DNA of 64,000 nt. Source: SCTD01 sp963781675 (GTDB lineage Bacteria; Actinomycetota; Actinomycetes; Mycobacteriales; SCTD01). The stretch's first letter is position 1. Every line of letters starts with the position of its first letter. The stretch spans positions 310,001 through 374,000 of the forward strand of contig CAWAGF010000005.1 in assembly GCA_963781675.1 (NCBI GenBank). The letters run 5' to 3'. Below, piece after piece: positions 26,599 through 36,501 of this stretch. A model generated the notes under the pieces. That model saw nothing but the letters and a program-made list of their open reading frames with translations. It did no database searches and had not been told where the DNA came from. A program made the translations under genes and the position numbers.

Positions 26599-27594
26599 GT
26601 GGACGCACCGGACGGGCAGGTACCGGCTCCTCGCCGCGCCGTCCCGCCGCGCGCACGCCGCTCCGCGCCCACCGCGCTGCCCTTCGCCGTGCCGGCCTCG
26701 TCCGAGGACGCCCCGCGCGTCGCGGGCCTGTCCGCGCTGCTCGGCGACATCGACGCGCTGCGCCTGACGCTGCAGACCGACCTCAGCCTGGCCGCCGCCG
26801 CCCTCGAGGAGGGCGCGCAGGACCTCGCCGCAGAGCTCGTGGACGGCGACCTGTTCGAGGTGCGTGCCTTCGCGGACCGCGCCGCGGCCCGGCTGGCCCT
26901 CCTGGACGGGCAGGCCGGCGCCGTCGAGGACGAGCTGCCGGCGGTCGTGCCGGTGCGCCGCCGCCGCGTGCTGTCCGCCGCACCGCTGATGGCGGCGGCC
27001 GCCGCGCTCATCGGCTTCGTGGCCCTCAGCCCCAGCAACCGCCCGGCGCAGTCCCCCGAGACGACGCTGACCAGCGCAGCGATGGCCGGCTACGAGCTGA
27101 ACCGCCTCGCCTCCGAGGGCGCCCCGGACGAGGAGCTCCGGCTGGCCGCGATGGAGCTCAACGACGAGCTGGCCCAGCTCATCGCCCAGGCCAAGGACGA
27201 CCCGGCGGCGGCCCAGCAGGCGCTGATGCTGCTCGACCAGACCTCCGAGGTGCTGGCCAGCCAGGGCGACAGCGGCGTGCTGCGCGGGGTCATCCGCGAG
27301 ACCGCCGCGCTGCGAGCCCGCCTCCGGGACGCCCTGCCGGCCGGCGTGCGCCCGAGCCGTCCGGCCGGCCGCCCGGTCCTGCCGGTGGTCGTGCCCCGCG
27401 CCGAGCAGGAGCCGGAGCGGGAGCGGGCCAGCAGCAGCCCCGCTCCCAAGGCGAGCCCCAAGCCCGCGGCCAGCCCGAAGCCGACGCCCTCCCCCGCCGC
27501 CTCCACGGCACCCGAGCCGCCGGCGGACGAGCCGGCGCCGCAGACCAGCGAGGAGCCCAAGGGCCCGCTGGACTCGGGCCTGCCCGGCTTCTGA
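26599..27594 (+). CDS. membrane-anchored protein with helical ectodomain and Pro/Ser/Lys tail
   Basis: 331 aa from a GTG at 26599, chosen because AGGAGGA lies just upstream. Residues 1-110 are cytoplasmic and helical; a single membrane span follows a basic stretch (VRRRRVLSAAPLMAAAAALIGFVAL, about 118-136). Residues about 150-250 are a coiled or helical ectodomain, resembling DUF5667-type regions of actinomycete anti-sigma-related proteins. The tail is low-complexity PAPKASPKP repeats. No sigma-factor gene is adjacent. Function unknown. Confidence 0.6.
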   Translation: MDAPDGQVPAPRRAVPPRARRSAPTALPFAVPASSEDAPRVAGLSALLGDIDALRLTLQTDLSLAAAALEEGAQDLAAELVDGDLFEVRAFADRAAARLALLDGQAGAVEDELPAVVPVRRRRVLSAAPLMAAAAALIGFVALSPSNRPAQSPETTLTSAAMAGYELNRLASEGAPDEELRLAAMELNDELAQLIAQAKDDPAAAQQALMLLDQTSEVLASQGDSGVLRGVIRETAALRARLRDALPAGVRPSRPAGRPVLPVVVPRAEQEPERERASSSPAPKASPKPAASPKPTPSPAASTAPEPPADEPAPQTSEEPKGPLDSGLPGF

Positions 27595-27637
27595 GCCCGG
27601 CACCAACCGCGGCCGGCGCCGCTGACCCGTCGGTCCG

Positions 27638-29056
27638 TCAGATCCGGCGCAGCCGGACCTCCCGCGAGGCCACGTCCGCCGCGACCAGGTCGACCTGCAC
27701 CCGCTCCCCGAGCGGCAGCTCCCCGTCGCAGCGCGCCCGCACCGGCGGCTCCTGCAGCTGCACCACCGCCCCCCGGGGGCCGCTCTCCACGACGACCGCC
27801 TCGAAGCGCTCGCCCACCCGCGGCGCCAGCACGACGGCCTCGGCGGCGTCGACGACCGCCCGCTCCAGGGCGTTCGCGCGGCGGGTCGCGCCGGCCATGA
27901 CCTCGACCAGTCCGGGCAGCGCCGCGCGGGCCCACTCCGGGACGGGCGTGCCGGCACAGGCGGCCACGCAGACCTCCCCCACGTGCCGGTCGGCCAGCCG
28001 GCGCAGCGGCGCCGTGCAGTGGGCGTACGGCGCGGCGACCGCCGAGTGCAGCGGCTGCTCGGGCTGTCCCTGCCCGGTAGCGCCGTCGAAGGCGGTGTAG
28101 CCGGCGCCGCGCAGCAGCCGGGTGGCCAGCGTCAGCAGCGCGGCGTGCGCGGGGACGGCCGGGTCGAGCCCGGAGATGACGGCGCCGTGCGGCTGCCCCT
28201 GCGGCCAGGCGACGCCGAGGGCGAGCGCGCTGCGGCGCAGGGCCTCCACCGCCTGCGGGTCGGCCGGCGGCAGCGTGCGCAGCAGGCCGACCCCGGCGTC
28301 GAGCATCAGCCGGGCGGCGGCGATGCCGGTGAGCAGGCTGATCTGGGCGTTCCAGCCCTCGACCGGCAGCGGCGCGCGCCAGACCAGCGTCGGCCGGCCT
28401 TCGGCGTCCACCTCGACCTCCTGCGACGGCGTGGGCAGGTCGACGGCGCCGCGCTCGGCGGCCCGCTCCTCGCGCAGGCGACCGACCTCGCGCAGCAGCT
28501 GCAGCACCTCGCTCGCGCTGCCGTCGTCCAGCGACGCCTGCACCTGCGCGTAGTCCAGCCGCGCGGTGGACCGGACCCGGGCGCGGCGGACGTCGGTGCC
28601 GACCAGCTCGCCGGTCGCATTCAGGTCGAGCGTCCACAGCAGCGCCGGCCGGACCTGGTCGGCGAGCAGGCTGGCGGCGTCCTCGCCGAGCACCGGCGGG
28701 TGCAGCGGGACCCGGCTGTCCGGCGCGTACAGCGTGACGCCGCGCCGGAAGACCTCAGCGTCCAGGGCCCCGCCAGGGTTGACGAAGGCGGCCACGTCGG
28801 CGATCGCGTACGAGACGCGGAAGCCGTTCCCGTCCCGGGCGACGTGCAGCGCCTGGTCGAGGTCCCGGCTGCCGGGCGGGTCGATCGTGACGAGCGGCAG
28901 GTCGGTGCGGTCGAGCTCCGGCAGGCGCGGCGCGGCGGCGGCGGCCTCGGCCTCGGCGAGCGCCTCCGGCGGGAACTCGCCCGGGACGTCGAACTCGGCC
29001 CTCAGCCCGTCGAGGTCGAGCGTTCCGGACGGCAGGCGCACGCGCAGAGAGGGCAC
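27638..29056 (-). CDS. RNB-domain ribonuclease (RNase II/R family)
   Basis: 472 aa. The catalytic RNB domain is recognisable from DPPGSRDLDQAL (metal-binding aspartates) near residue 60, YAIADVAAFV, and RRGVTLYAPD with LHPP. A degenerate S1-like barrel closes the C-terminus. N-terminal cold-shock domains are absent, as in other short actinobacterial RNB proteins. Predicted 3'-5' exoribonuclease. It follows the STAS-kinase gene by 9 bases on the same strand. Confidence 0.88.
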   Translation of the reverse strand: MPSLRVRLPSGTLDLDGLRAEFDVPGEFPPEALAEAEAAAAAPRLPELDRTDLPLVTIDPPGSRDLDQALHVARDGNGFRVSYAIADVAAFVNPGGALDAEVFRRGVTLYAPDSRVPLHPPVLGEDAASLLADQVRPALLWTLDLNATGELVGTDVRRARVRSTARLDYAQVQASLDDGSASEVLQLLREVGRLREERAAERGAVDLPTPSQEVEVDAEGRPTLVWRAPLPVEGWNAQISLLTGIAAARLMLDAGVGLLRTLPPADPQAVEALRRSALALGVAWPQGQPHGAVISGLDPAVPAHAALLTLATRLLRGAGYTAFDGATGQGQPEQPLHSAVAAPYAHCTAPLRRLADRHVGEVCVAACAGTPVPEWARAALPGLVEVMAGATRRANALERAVVDAAEAVVLAPRVGERFEAVVVESGPRGAVVQLQEPPVRARCDGELPLGERVQVDLVAADVASREVRLRRI

Positions 29057-29065
29057 GCGCTCACC

Positions 29066-29767
29066 CTAGGAGTCGCAGGTCCTCCGCAGGCGCGCCCAGA
29101 CGGCTTTCCCGGGCGGGCCGGTGCGCACCCCGTGGTCGGTGGTCAGCAGGTCGACGAGCAGCATGCCGCGGCCGCCCTCGGCGTCCTCGCCGGCAGCACG
29201 CGGCCGCGGCGGCTCCGGGCTGCCGTCGCAGACAGCCACGACGACGTCGTCGTCGCCCGCCTGGATCTCCAGCCGCACGGGCGGCGTGGCGTACCGGATC
29301 GCGTTCGTGACCATCTCGCTCACGAGCAGCACGACGTCGTCGCAGACCTCCCGCAGGCCGAGCTCCTGAGCGCAGGCGGTCACAGCCGCCCGCGCCTGCG
29401 AAGGCCCCTGCTGGCTGTAGTCGACGTCGATGCGGGTACGCGGCAGCGCGCGGCGGTCGACCTGCGCGAGAGCCTCGTCGCGGTCGGACGCCCGCAGCCA
29501 GCCGAGCATGTCCGGGGTGTCGCTGGGGGCGCGGACCACCAGCGAGGCGAGCGGCCAGCCGCTCGGCAGCTGCGGCAGGCTCCCCAGCGCGGTCCGGAAG
29601 CCGGGCGACAGCTGGCCCGCGTCCTGCAGGTCGAGGACGACGGCGCGCGGCTCGTGCGCGAGCGCCTCGTGCACCGCGTCCAGCAGGGGCTGGGCGTCGG
29701 CGTCGAGGACCGGTCCGCGGACGGACAGCACCTCGACACCGTCGGCAAGCTCTTGCCGCAGGAGCAC
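29066..29767 (-). CDS. fused STAS and anti-sigma-type HATPase protein
   Basis: 233 aa. Residues 1-90 form a STAS-like domain (VEVLSVRGPVLDADAQPLL; AVVLDLQDAGQLSPG), in which the usual phosphorylatable Ser/Thr region reads DAGQLSPG. Residues 125-230 are a HATPase_c_2 domain as in RsbW/SpoIIAB: N-box LVSEMVTNAIRYA, then GRGMLLVDLL. Joining an anti-anti-sigma domain and its kinase in one chain is unusual. It may be part of a partner-switching pathway with the SpoIIE-type phosphatase at 49354-52029. Confidence 0.8.
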   Translation of the reverse strand: MLLRQELADGVEVLSVRGPVLDADAQPLLDAVHEALAHEPRAVVLDLQDAGQLSPGFRTALGSLPQLPSGWPLASLVVRAPSDTPDMLGWLRASDRDEALAQVDRRALPRTRIDVDYSQQGPSQARAAVTACAQELGLREVCDDVVLLVSEMVTNAIRYATPPVRLEIQAGDDDVVVAVCDGSPEPPRPRAAGEDAEGGRGMLLVDLLTTDHGVRTGPPGKAVWARLRRTCDS

Positions 29768-29920
29768 GGTCTTGCACCTCGTCCGCTGTCAGTCCGTCCG
29801 GATGGGTCAGGGCCCGCACCGCGCGGACACGGTCGTCCTGCCCCGCCTCGTCGCAGGACGAACCGGACGTGACACATCTCTGGCGCCGCCGCAACCGCGG
29901 ACGGGCTGCGGCGCCGTCCC

Positions 29921-31702
<1,782 letters not shown>

Positions 31703-31710
31703 GAGGGGTT

Positions 31711-31803
31711 CCTCCCTACGCCCGCGCTAACGGGGTCAGGTTCGAACGGTCGACGGCCGGTCCTGCCGCCCTCTCAGCCTCGGCGCGAGGCTCCCGCGGG
31801 TCG
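31711..31803 (-). ncRNA. TPP riboswitch upstream of thiC
   Basis: Read on the minus strand, the conserved thi-box elements occur in order: CTGAGAGG, then GAACCTGAC, then GCGTAGGGAGG. The last element contains the ribosome-binding site of thiC, so control is probably translational: TPP binding should hide GGGAGG. Boundaries are approximate. Confidence 0.92.
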
Positions 31804-31812
31804 CTGCGGACA

Positions 31813-32388
31813 CTACGGCCTCTGCGCCGCCCGCGGCGACGGTCCAGCAGGCATCCCCGGCAGGCCGTCGAGGCTGGCCGCGTTCCTGAGGGCGCGGTAG
31901 TCCGCCAGCCCCTCCGGCCCGCGCTTGTCCGCCGACGGCCGCAGCAGGTCGCGCTCCTCCACCAGCTCCATCACCGGCACGCCGAAGCCGCAGGAGTCGC
32001 TGACCCGCTCGACGTCCACCACGACCACCGCGCGGGTGCTCGGGTGCGGCGGGTGCAGCGCGACCACCTCCTCGAACTCCGGCTCGCCCGGCAGCACCAC
32101 CCGGCCGCGTCCGTGCACGCGCACCACCCGCGCGCGGCGGTCGAACGAGCACCACATGAGGCAGATCCGGCCGTTCTCGCGCAGGTGCGCGATCGTCTCG
32201 ACGCCGCTGCCGGTGAGGTCGAGCCAGCCCAGCCGGTGCGTCCCGAGGACCGACAGCGTGTCGATGCCGCGCGGGGAGACGTTGACGAAGCCGTCGGCCG
32301 CCAGCGGAGCCGTCGCCACGAACCACATCGGCTGCGCGGCGATCCAGGTCGCCAGCTCCGCGTCGATCCCGTCGAAGACCTGGCCCAT
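31813..32388 (-). CDS. pyridoxamine 5'-phosphate oxidase-fold protein
   Basis: 191 aa from the ATG at 32388, chosen because the fold starts there (DGIDAELATWIAAQPMWFVATAP); an ATG further upstream would overlap the divergent S4 gene. Flavin split-barrel protein of the type annotated as general-stress or PNPOx-like; NVSPRGIDTL and GRICLMWCSFDRRARVVRVHGRG are the usual strands. Substrate unknown. It begins 16 bases from the divergent S4 gene. Confidence 0.75.
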   Translation of the reverse strand: MGQVFDGIDAELATWIAAQPMWFVATAPLAADGFVNVSPRGIDTLSVLGTHRLGWLDLTGSGVETIAHLRENGRICLMWCSFDRRARVVRVHGRGRVVLPGEPEFEEVVALHPPHPSTRAVVVVDVERVSDSCGFGVPVMELVEERDLLRPSADKRGPEGLADYRALRNAASLDGLPGMPAGPSPRAAQRP

Positions 32389-32391
32389 GCG

Positions 32392-32409
32392 GCCATCCTG
32401 CAGGATGGC
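32392..32409. repeat. perfect 18-bp palindrome between divergent genes
   Basis: GCCATCCTG-CAGGATGGC is perfectly self-complementary. It starts 4 bases from the PPOX start codon and covers the ATG (32405) of the S4 gene. Such a site could bind a dimeric repressor affecting both genes or form a hairpin at the S4 ribosome-binding region. No regulator gene is adjacent. Confidence 0.6.
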
Positions 32410-32632
32410 GCTGGAGGTGGTGGCGGTGCGCGAGGTGGAGGTACGGGAGGACGGCATCCGGCTGGGTCAGCTTCTGAAGCTGGCCGGCCTGGTCGACCAG
32501 GGCTCCGACGTGAAGCCCCTGCTGGAGGAGGGCCTGGTGACGGTCGGCGGACGGCTGGAGACCCGGCGCGGCCGGCAGCTCAAGAAGGGCGACGTCGTCG
32601 CGGTGGGCGACGAGAAGGTGCGGCTGGTCTAG
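32405..32632 (+). CDS. small S4-domain RNA-binding protein
   Basis: 75 aa. Almost the whole protein is an S4 domain: IRLGQLLKLAGLVDQGSDVK, then LLEEGLVTVGGRLETRRGRQLKKGDVVAVG. It resembles the free-standing YbcJ/YaaA type. Likely binds structured RNA such as rRNA or tRNA. The start codon lies within an 18-bp palindrome, and its end overlaps the convergent hydrolase gene by 4 bases. Confidence 0.85.
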   Translation: MALEVVAVREVEVREDGIRLGQLLKLAGLVDQGSDVKPLLEEGLVTVGGRLETRRGRQLKKGDVVAVGDEKVRLV

Positions 32633-33423
32633 CCGTTGGCCTTCAGCCAGCGGCCCATCGACGCGACCGCTTCGGCCGCCTGCGGCAGCAGCGCGCACTG
32701 CAGGTGCACGTCGTGCCACACGCCGGGCAGCAGGACCTGCTCGCCGCCGAGCCGCTCCCCCTCGGGCCGCAGCCGCTCGTGCTCGCTCAGGTGCACCAGC
32801 AGCGGCGGCCCACCGGCCTGCGCGTGCAGCTGCTGGGGCGGGACGCCGAACGCGCGGACCCCCTGCTGGAGCCAGGCCGGGCGCAGCAGCGGGTCGTCGC
32901 CCTGCCAGCGGGTGCTGCTCTCCAGGGTGAGGTCGACCATCGGCGAGACGAGCGCGAGGGCGGCCGGCCGGCGGCGCCGGGCGAGGAGCAGCGCGAGTGC
33001 TCCGCCTGCGGAGTCGCCGACGACGCTGGTGCCGTCGCCGAGCTCGTCGAGGGCGGCGACCGCGTCGTCGACGGCGGCCGGGTAGCGGTGCTCCGGCGCA
33101 CGGCGGTAGTCCAGGACGTGCACGTCGCAGCCGGCCGCGACCGCGAGGTGGGCGGCGAAGGCGCGGTGCGTGCGGGGTGATCCCGTGAGGAACGCGCCGC
33201 CGTGCAGGAGCAGCACCCGGCGGGACGGGTCGGCCGCGTCCGGTGCCACCCGCTCGGCGGGACGGCCCCCGAGGCGGGTGCGCTCCACGCGGACGCCCTT
33301 CGGCAGCGGCGTCCCGAGCGCGGCCACCTCGAGCAGCGCGCGCTGCACGGCCACGGGCACCGGCGGGCCGAGCACCGGGCGCACGACGGTGCGCAGGACC
33401 GCGCGCAGCAGGGCCGTCCTCAC
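32629..33423 (-). CDS. alpha/beta hydrolase, hormone-sensitive-lipase family
   Basis: 264 aa, GTG start overlapping the monooxygenase stop. The HSL signature HGGAF (oxyanion hole) and nucleophile elbow GDSAGG are present; the catalytic His is probably in WHDVHLQ near residue 240. Cytoplasmic esterase or lipase-like enzyme. A Baeyer-Villiger-type monooxygenase followed by an esterase is a logical pair, because the esterase can hydrolyse the ester or lactone product. Confidence 0.85.
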   Translation of the reverse strand: MRTALLRAVLRTVVRPVLGPPVPVAVQRALLEVAALGTPLPKGVRVERTRLGGRPAERVAPDAADPSRRVLLLHGGAFLTGSPRTHRAFAAHLAVAAGCDVHVLDYRRAPEHRYPAAVDDAVAALDELGDGTSVVGDSAGGALALLLARRRRPAALALVSPMVDLTLESSTRWQGDDPLLRPAWLQQGVRAFGVPPQQLHAQAGGPPLLVHLSEHERLRPEGERLGGEQVLLPGVWHDVHLQCALLPQAAEAVASMGRWLKANG

Positions 33424-34871
33424 GCCGGCACCGGCGCGGGCGTCCACTGGTGGTCCTCGAGCCGGATCTGCCTGGTGCGCAGGCGGAACTCGACGGTCGT
33501 GCCCGGCCAGTTCTGGGTGTTGCGGCCGTTGGCGTCGAGGTACCAGCTGCGGCAGCCGCCGGCGAACACCGTCGTCTTCAGCCGCTCCTGCAGCCGCGCG
33601 TTGAAGGAGCGCATCGCCTCGGCGCGGACCTCGACCGTGCCGCCGCCGCGCACCAGCCGGACGCCCTCGCGCAGGTAGGCGATCTGGCTCTCCAGCATGA
33701 GGACGATGGAGCTGTGCCCGAGGTTGGTGTTCGGGCCGTAGAGCAGGAACAGGTTCGGGAAGCCGGCGACCGTCGTGCCGAGGTAGGCCTCTGCTCCGGC
33801 GGCCCAGGCGTCGGACAGCCGGCGGCCCTCGCGCCCGGTGACCTCCATCGGGGCGAGCAGCTCGGTGGCCGCGAAGCCGGTCCCGAGGATGAGGGTGTCG
33901 GCCTCGTGCAGCACGCCGTCTGCCGTGAGCAGCCCCTCGGGCAGCACCCGGTCGACGCGCTCGGTGACGACGTCGACGTGCGGCAGCTGGAGCGCGGGGT
34001 ACCAGTCGTTGCTCTGCAGGATCCGCTTGCACCCGATGGGGTCGGTGGGCGTGAGCCTGGCCCGCAGCACCGGGTCCGGGACCACCTTGCGCAGGTGCCG
34101 GGCGAAGCGCGCCTCGTACCCCTTCATCAGCCGGGGCTCGGTGTTGAAGCCCAGGCTGCGCGTCTCGTTGACGCAGAAGGTCCGCAGCCGGTCGAGCGTG
34201 AGCAGCCACGGCGCCTGCTCCAGCGCCCGCTGCGCGACCGGGCCGTACGCGCGGTCGGGCTTGGCGATGACGTGCGGCGCGGAGCGCTGGAAGACGGACA
34301 GGTGCGCGACGCGCGGGGCGATCTCCGGGACGAACTGGATGGCGCTCGCACCGGTGCCCAGCACGGCGACGCGGCGGCCGCGCAGGTCGTGGTCGTGGTC
34401 CCACTCCGCGGAGTGGAAGGTCGTGCCGGCGAAGTCGTCGAGGCCCGGCAGGTCGGGCCGCTTCGGGCGGCTGAGCTGTCCGCAGGCGGCCACCAGGACG
34501 TCGGCCTCGTGGGTCGTGCCGTCGGACAGGGCGAGCTGCCACGCACCGCCGTCCCACGTGGCCGACAGCACCTCGGTGCGGAAGCGCACGTGCGGCAGCA
34601 CCCCGAAGTCGCGGGCGACCCGGCGCAGGTAGTCGTGGATCTCCCGCTGCACGGCGAAGCGCCGGGACCAGCGGCCGGTCGGCGCGAAGGAGAACGAGTA
34701 GAGGTGGCTGGCCACGTCGCAGGCAGCGCCGGGGTAGGTGTTGTCGCGCCAGACGCCGCCGACGTCGTCGCTGCGCTCGAACAGGACGAGGTCGCGCTCG
34801 CCGTCCTGCAGCAGCCGCACGGCCGCGCCGATCCCGCCGAAGCCGGTCCCCACCACAGCGATCCGGGTCAT
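33420..34871 (-). CDS. FAD-dependent monooxygenase, Baeyer-Villiger type
   Basis: 483 aa. Two Rossmann motifs: GTGFGGIGAA for FAD near residue 8 and VLGTGASAIQ for NADPH near the middle. The Baeyer-Villiger fingerprint F-x-G-x-x-x-H-x-x-x-W is present as FAGTTFHSAEW. Predicted to convert ketones to esters or lactones with NADPH and O2. Start and stop overlap the neighbouring genes by 4 bases each, so it is translated in one unit with the esterase downstream. Confidence 0.88.
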   Translation of the reverse strand: MTRIAVVGTGFGGIGAAVRLLQDGERDLVLFERSDDVGGVWRDNTYPGAACDVASHLYSFSFAPTGRWSRRFAVQREIHDYLRRVARDFGVLPHVRFRTEVLSATWDGGAWQLALSDGTTHEADVLVAACGQLSRPKRPDLPGLDDFAGTTFHSAEWDHDHDLRGRRVAVLGTGASAIQFVPEIAPRVAHLSVFQRSAPHVIAKPDRAYGPVAQRALEQAPWLLTLDRLRTFCVNETRSLGFNTEPRLMKGYEARFARHLRKVVPDPVLRARLTPTDPIGCKRILQSNDWYPALQLPHVDVVTERVDRVLPEGLLTADGVLHEADTLILGTGFAATELLAPMEVTGREGRRLSDAWAAGAEAYLGTTVAGFPNLFLLYGPNTNLGHSSIVLMLESQIAYLREGVRLVRGGGTVEVRAEAMRSFNARLQERLKTTVFAGGCRSWYLDANGRNTQNWPGTTVEFRLRTRQIRLEDHQWTPAPVPA

Positions 34872-35677
34872 GGGCCGCTCCTCCCTCCGAGCACGTCCTG
34901 CAGCCGGGTCACCAGCAGGTCCAGGTCCTCCGGCACGTCCACCCGCCAGCGGCCGCCGGCGGGGTGCACGCCCTCGGGCAGAGCCTCCCCCACGTCCGGC
35001 ACGCCGTCGCACAGCAGGTACGGCCCCTGCGCGCCGGGCAGGACCGCGAGGCCGAGCGCCGTCAGCGCCTCGGCCAGCCGCGCGCGGCCCTCGGCGGAGG
35101 CCTTCTCCGCCGCCCGCACCGGACCGCGTGCCAGGCACGTCTCGAGCGCGGTCAGGGCGGGCGTCGACAGCGGCCACGGCTGCTGCGCCGCGCGGAGCCG
35201 TGCCACCAGCGCGGGCTCTGCCAGCAGGTAGCCGACGCGCAGACCGGCCAGCCCCCAGGTCCGGCTCAGGCTGCGCACGACGACGAGGCCGCGCTCACCG
35301 GCCAGCGAGCCGTCGGCAGCGTCGCCCCAGGCCTCGTCCACCACGACCGTCCTGCGACGGGCCTGCTCCGGCAGGCCCTCCGGCACCCGGCCGGTCAGCG
35401 GGCTGGGCGAGCCCACGAGGACGAGGTCGGCGTCGTCGACCGGCCCGGCCGGCAGCACGTCGTGCCAGGCGTCCACGGCGACCGGCCGCTGGGGCCGCAG
35501 CACCCGGAGCAGCAGGTGCAGCGCGTCGGAGGCACCAGCGGTGAGCAGCACCTCGTCCTCGTGGCGGTCGTGCCGCCGGGCCACCGCGCGCACCGCCGCC
35601 GTCGGGTCGGGCCGCGCGTCGAGCCGGTCCATCGCACGGTCCAGCCGGCCGCGCAGCCACGGCGGCGGACCGCTCAC
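34868..35677 (-). CDS. CobC/HisC-like aminotransferase fold, probable pseudoenzyme
   Basis: 269 aa, GTG start overlapping the cobA stop. The fold is class I/II aminotransferase, closest to actinobacterial CobC (Rv2231c type). The PLP-binding Asp is retained in VVVDEAWGDA. However, the Schiff-base Lys expected in RSL-T/S-K-TW is Arg (RSLSRTWGLAGLRVGY), and the cofactor-contacting N-P-T-G region reads SPSPLTG. The N-terminal HGD-type arm of about 40-60 residues is missing. It may no longer use PLP conventionally. Position beside cobA keeps a link to corrin metabolism. Confidence 0.75.
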   Translation of the reverse strand: MSGPPPWLRGRLDRAMDRLDARPDPTAAVRAVARRHDRHEDEVLLTAGASDALHLLLRVLRPQRPVAVDAWHDVLPAGPVDDADLVLVGSPSPLTGRVPEGLPEQARRRTVVVDEAWGDAADGSLAGERGLVVVRSLSRTWGLAGLRVGYLLAEPALVARLRAAQQPWPLSTPALTALETCLARGPVRAAEKASAEGRARLAEALTALGLAVLPGAQGPYLLCDGVPDVGEALPEGVHPAGGRWRVDVPEDLDLLVTRLQDVLGGRSGP

Positions 35678-36423
35678 GCGCCGAACCAGTGCAGCGTCCC
35701 GCGCAGCTGCACGACGTCGCCGACGACGGTGGTCACGGGGGCCCGCAGGCCCGCCCCGGCGACGTCGTCCGCGAGTGCGCCGAGCGTGCTGACGACGACG
35801 CGCTGCGACGGCGTCGTCCCGTCCTGGATGCAGGCCGCGGGGGTGGCCCCGGGTCGGCCGTGCTCCACGAGGAAGCCGGTGACCAGGCGCAGCCGGTCGA
35901 GCCCCATGAGGACCACGAGCGTCCCCGTCCCCTGCGCGAGCGCCGTCCAGCGCACCCGGCTGGCCGGGTCCGCAGGGTCCAGGTGGCCGGTGACGATGCT
36001 GACGTCCTGCGCGAAACCCCGTGCTGTCACCGGGATCCCGGCGTAGGCGGGGACGGCCACCGCGCTGCTGATGCCCGGGACCACCTCGTACGCGATCCCC
36101 TGCTCCACGAGCGCGGCGGCCTCCTCCCACCCGCGGCCGAAGACGAACGGGTCACCGCCCTTGAGGCGGACCACCCGGCGGCCGGCCTGCGCGTGGGCGA
36201 CGAGCTGGGCGTTGATGTCCTCCTGCGGCAGCGCGGTCCCGGTCCACGACGCCTTGCCGACGTCGACCACCTGCGCGTCCGGCCGGCAGTGCGCGAGCAC
36301 GCCAGGGTGCACCAGGCGGTCGACGAGCACGACGTCGGCCAGGGCGAGCAGCTCGGCGGCGCGCAGGGTGAGCAGCCCGGGGTCGCCGGGTCCTGCGCCG
36401 ACCAGCGCCACGGGAGTGCTCAC
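35674..36423 (-). CDS. cobA: uroporphyrinogen-III C-methyltransferase
   Basis: 249 aa from a GTG at 36423; an ATG at 36468 is possible but adds only a non-conserved stretch. It methylates uroporphyrinogen III at C-2 and C-7 to precorrin-2, the branch to siroheme and cobalamin. Motifs: VGAGPGDPGLLT near residue 8, VVRLKGGDPFVFGRG, and VVPGISSAVAVPAYAGIPVTARG. SUMT-only length, without CysG dehydrogenase or uroporphyrinogen synthase domains. First gene of a four-gene overlapping operon. Confidence 0.93.
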   Translation of the reverse strand: MSTPVALVGAGPGDPGLLTLRAAELLALADVVLVDRLVHPGVLAHCRPDAQVVDVGKASWTGTALPQEDINAQLVAHAQAGRRVVRLKGGDPFVFGRGWEEAAALVEQGIAYEVVPGISSAVAVPAYAGIPVTARGFAQDVSIVTGHLDPADPASRVRWTALAQGTGTLVVLMGLDRLRLVTGFLVEHGRPGATPAACIQDGTTPSQRVVVSTLGALADDVAGAGLRAPVTTVVGDVVQLRGTLHWFGA

Positions 36424-36501
36424 GGCACCATCGTCGCCTGCACGGGCGGCACTAGCGTCCCGGGGCATGAGCACCCCCTCGCCCCGCGCCGCGGACCCCG
36501 C

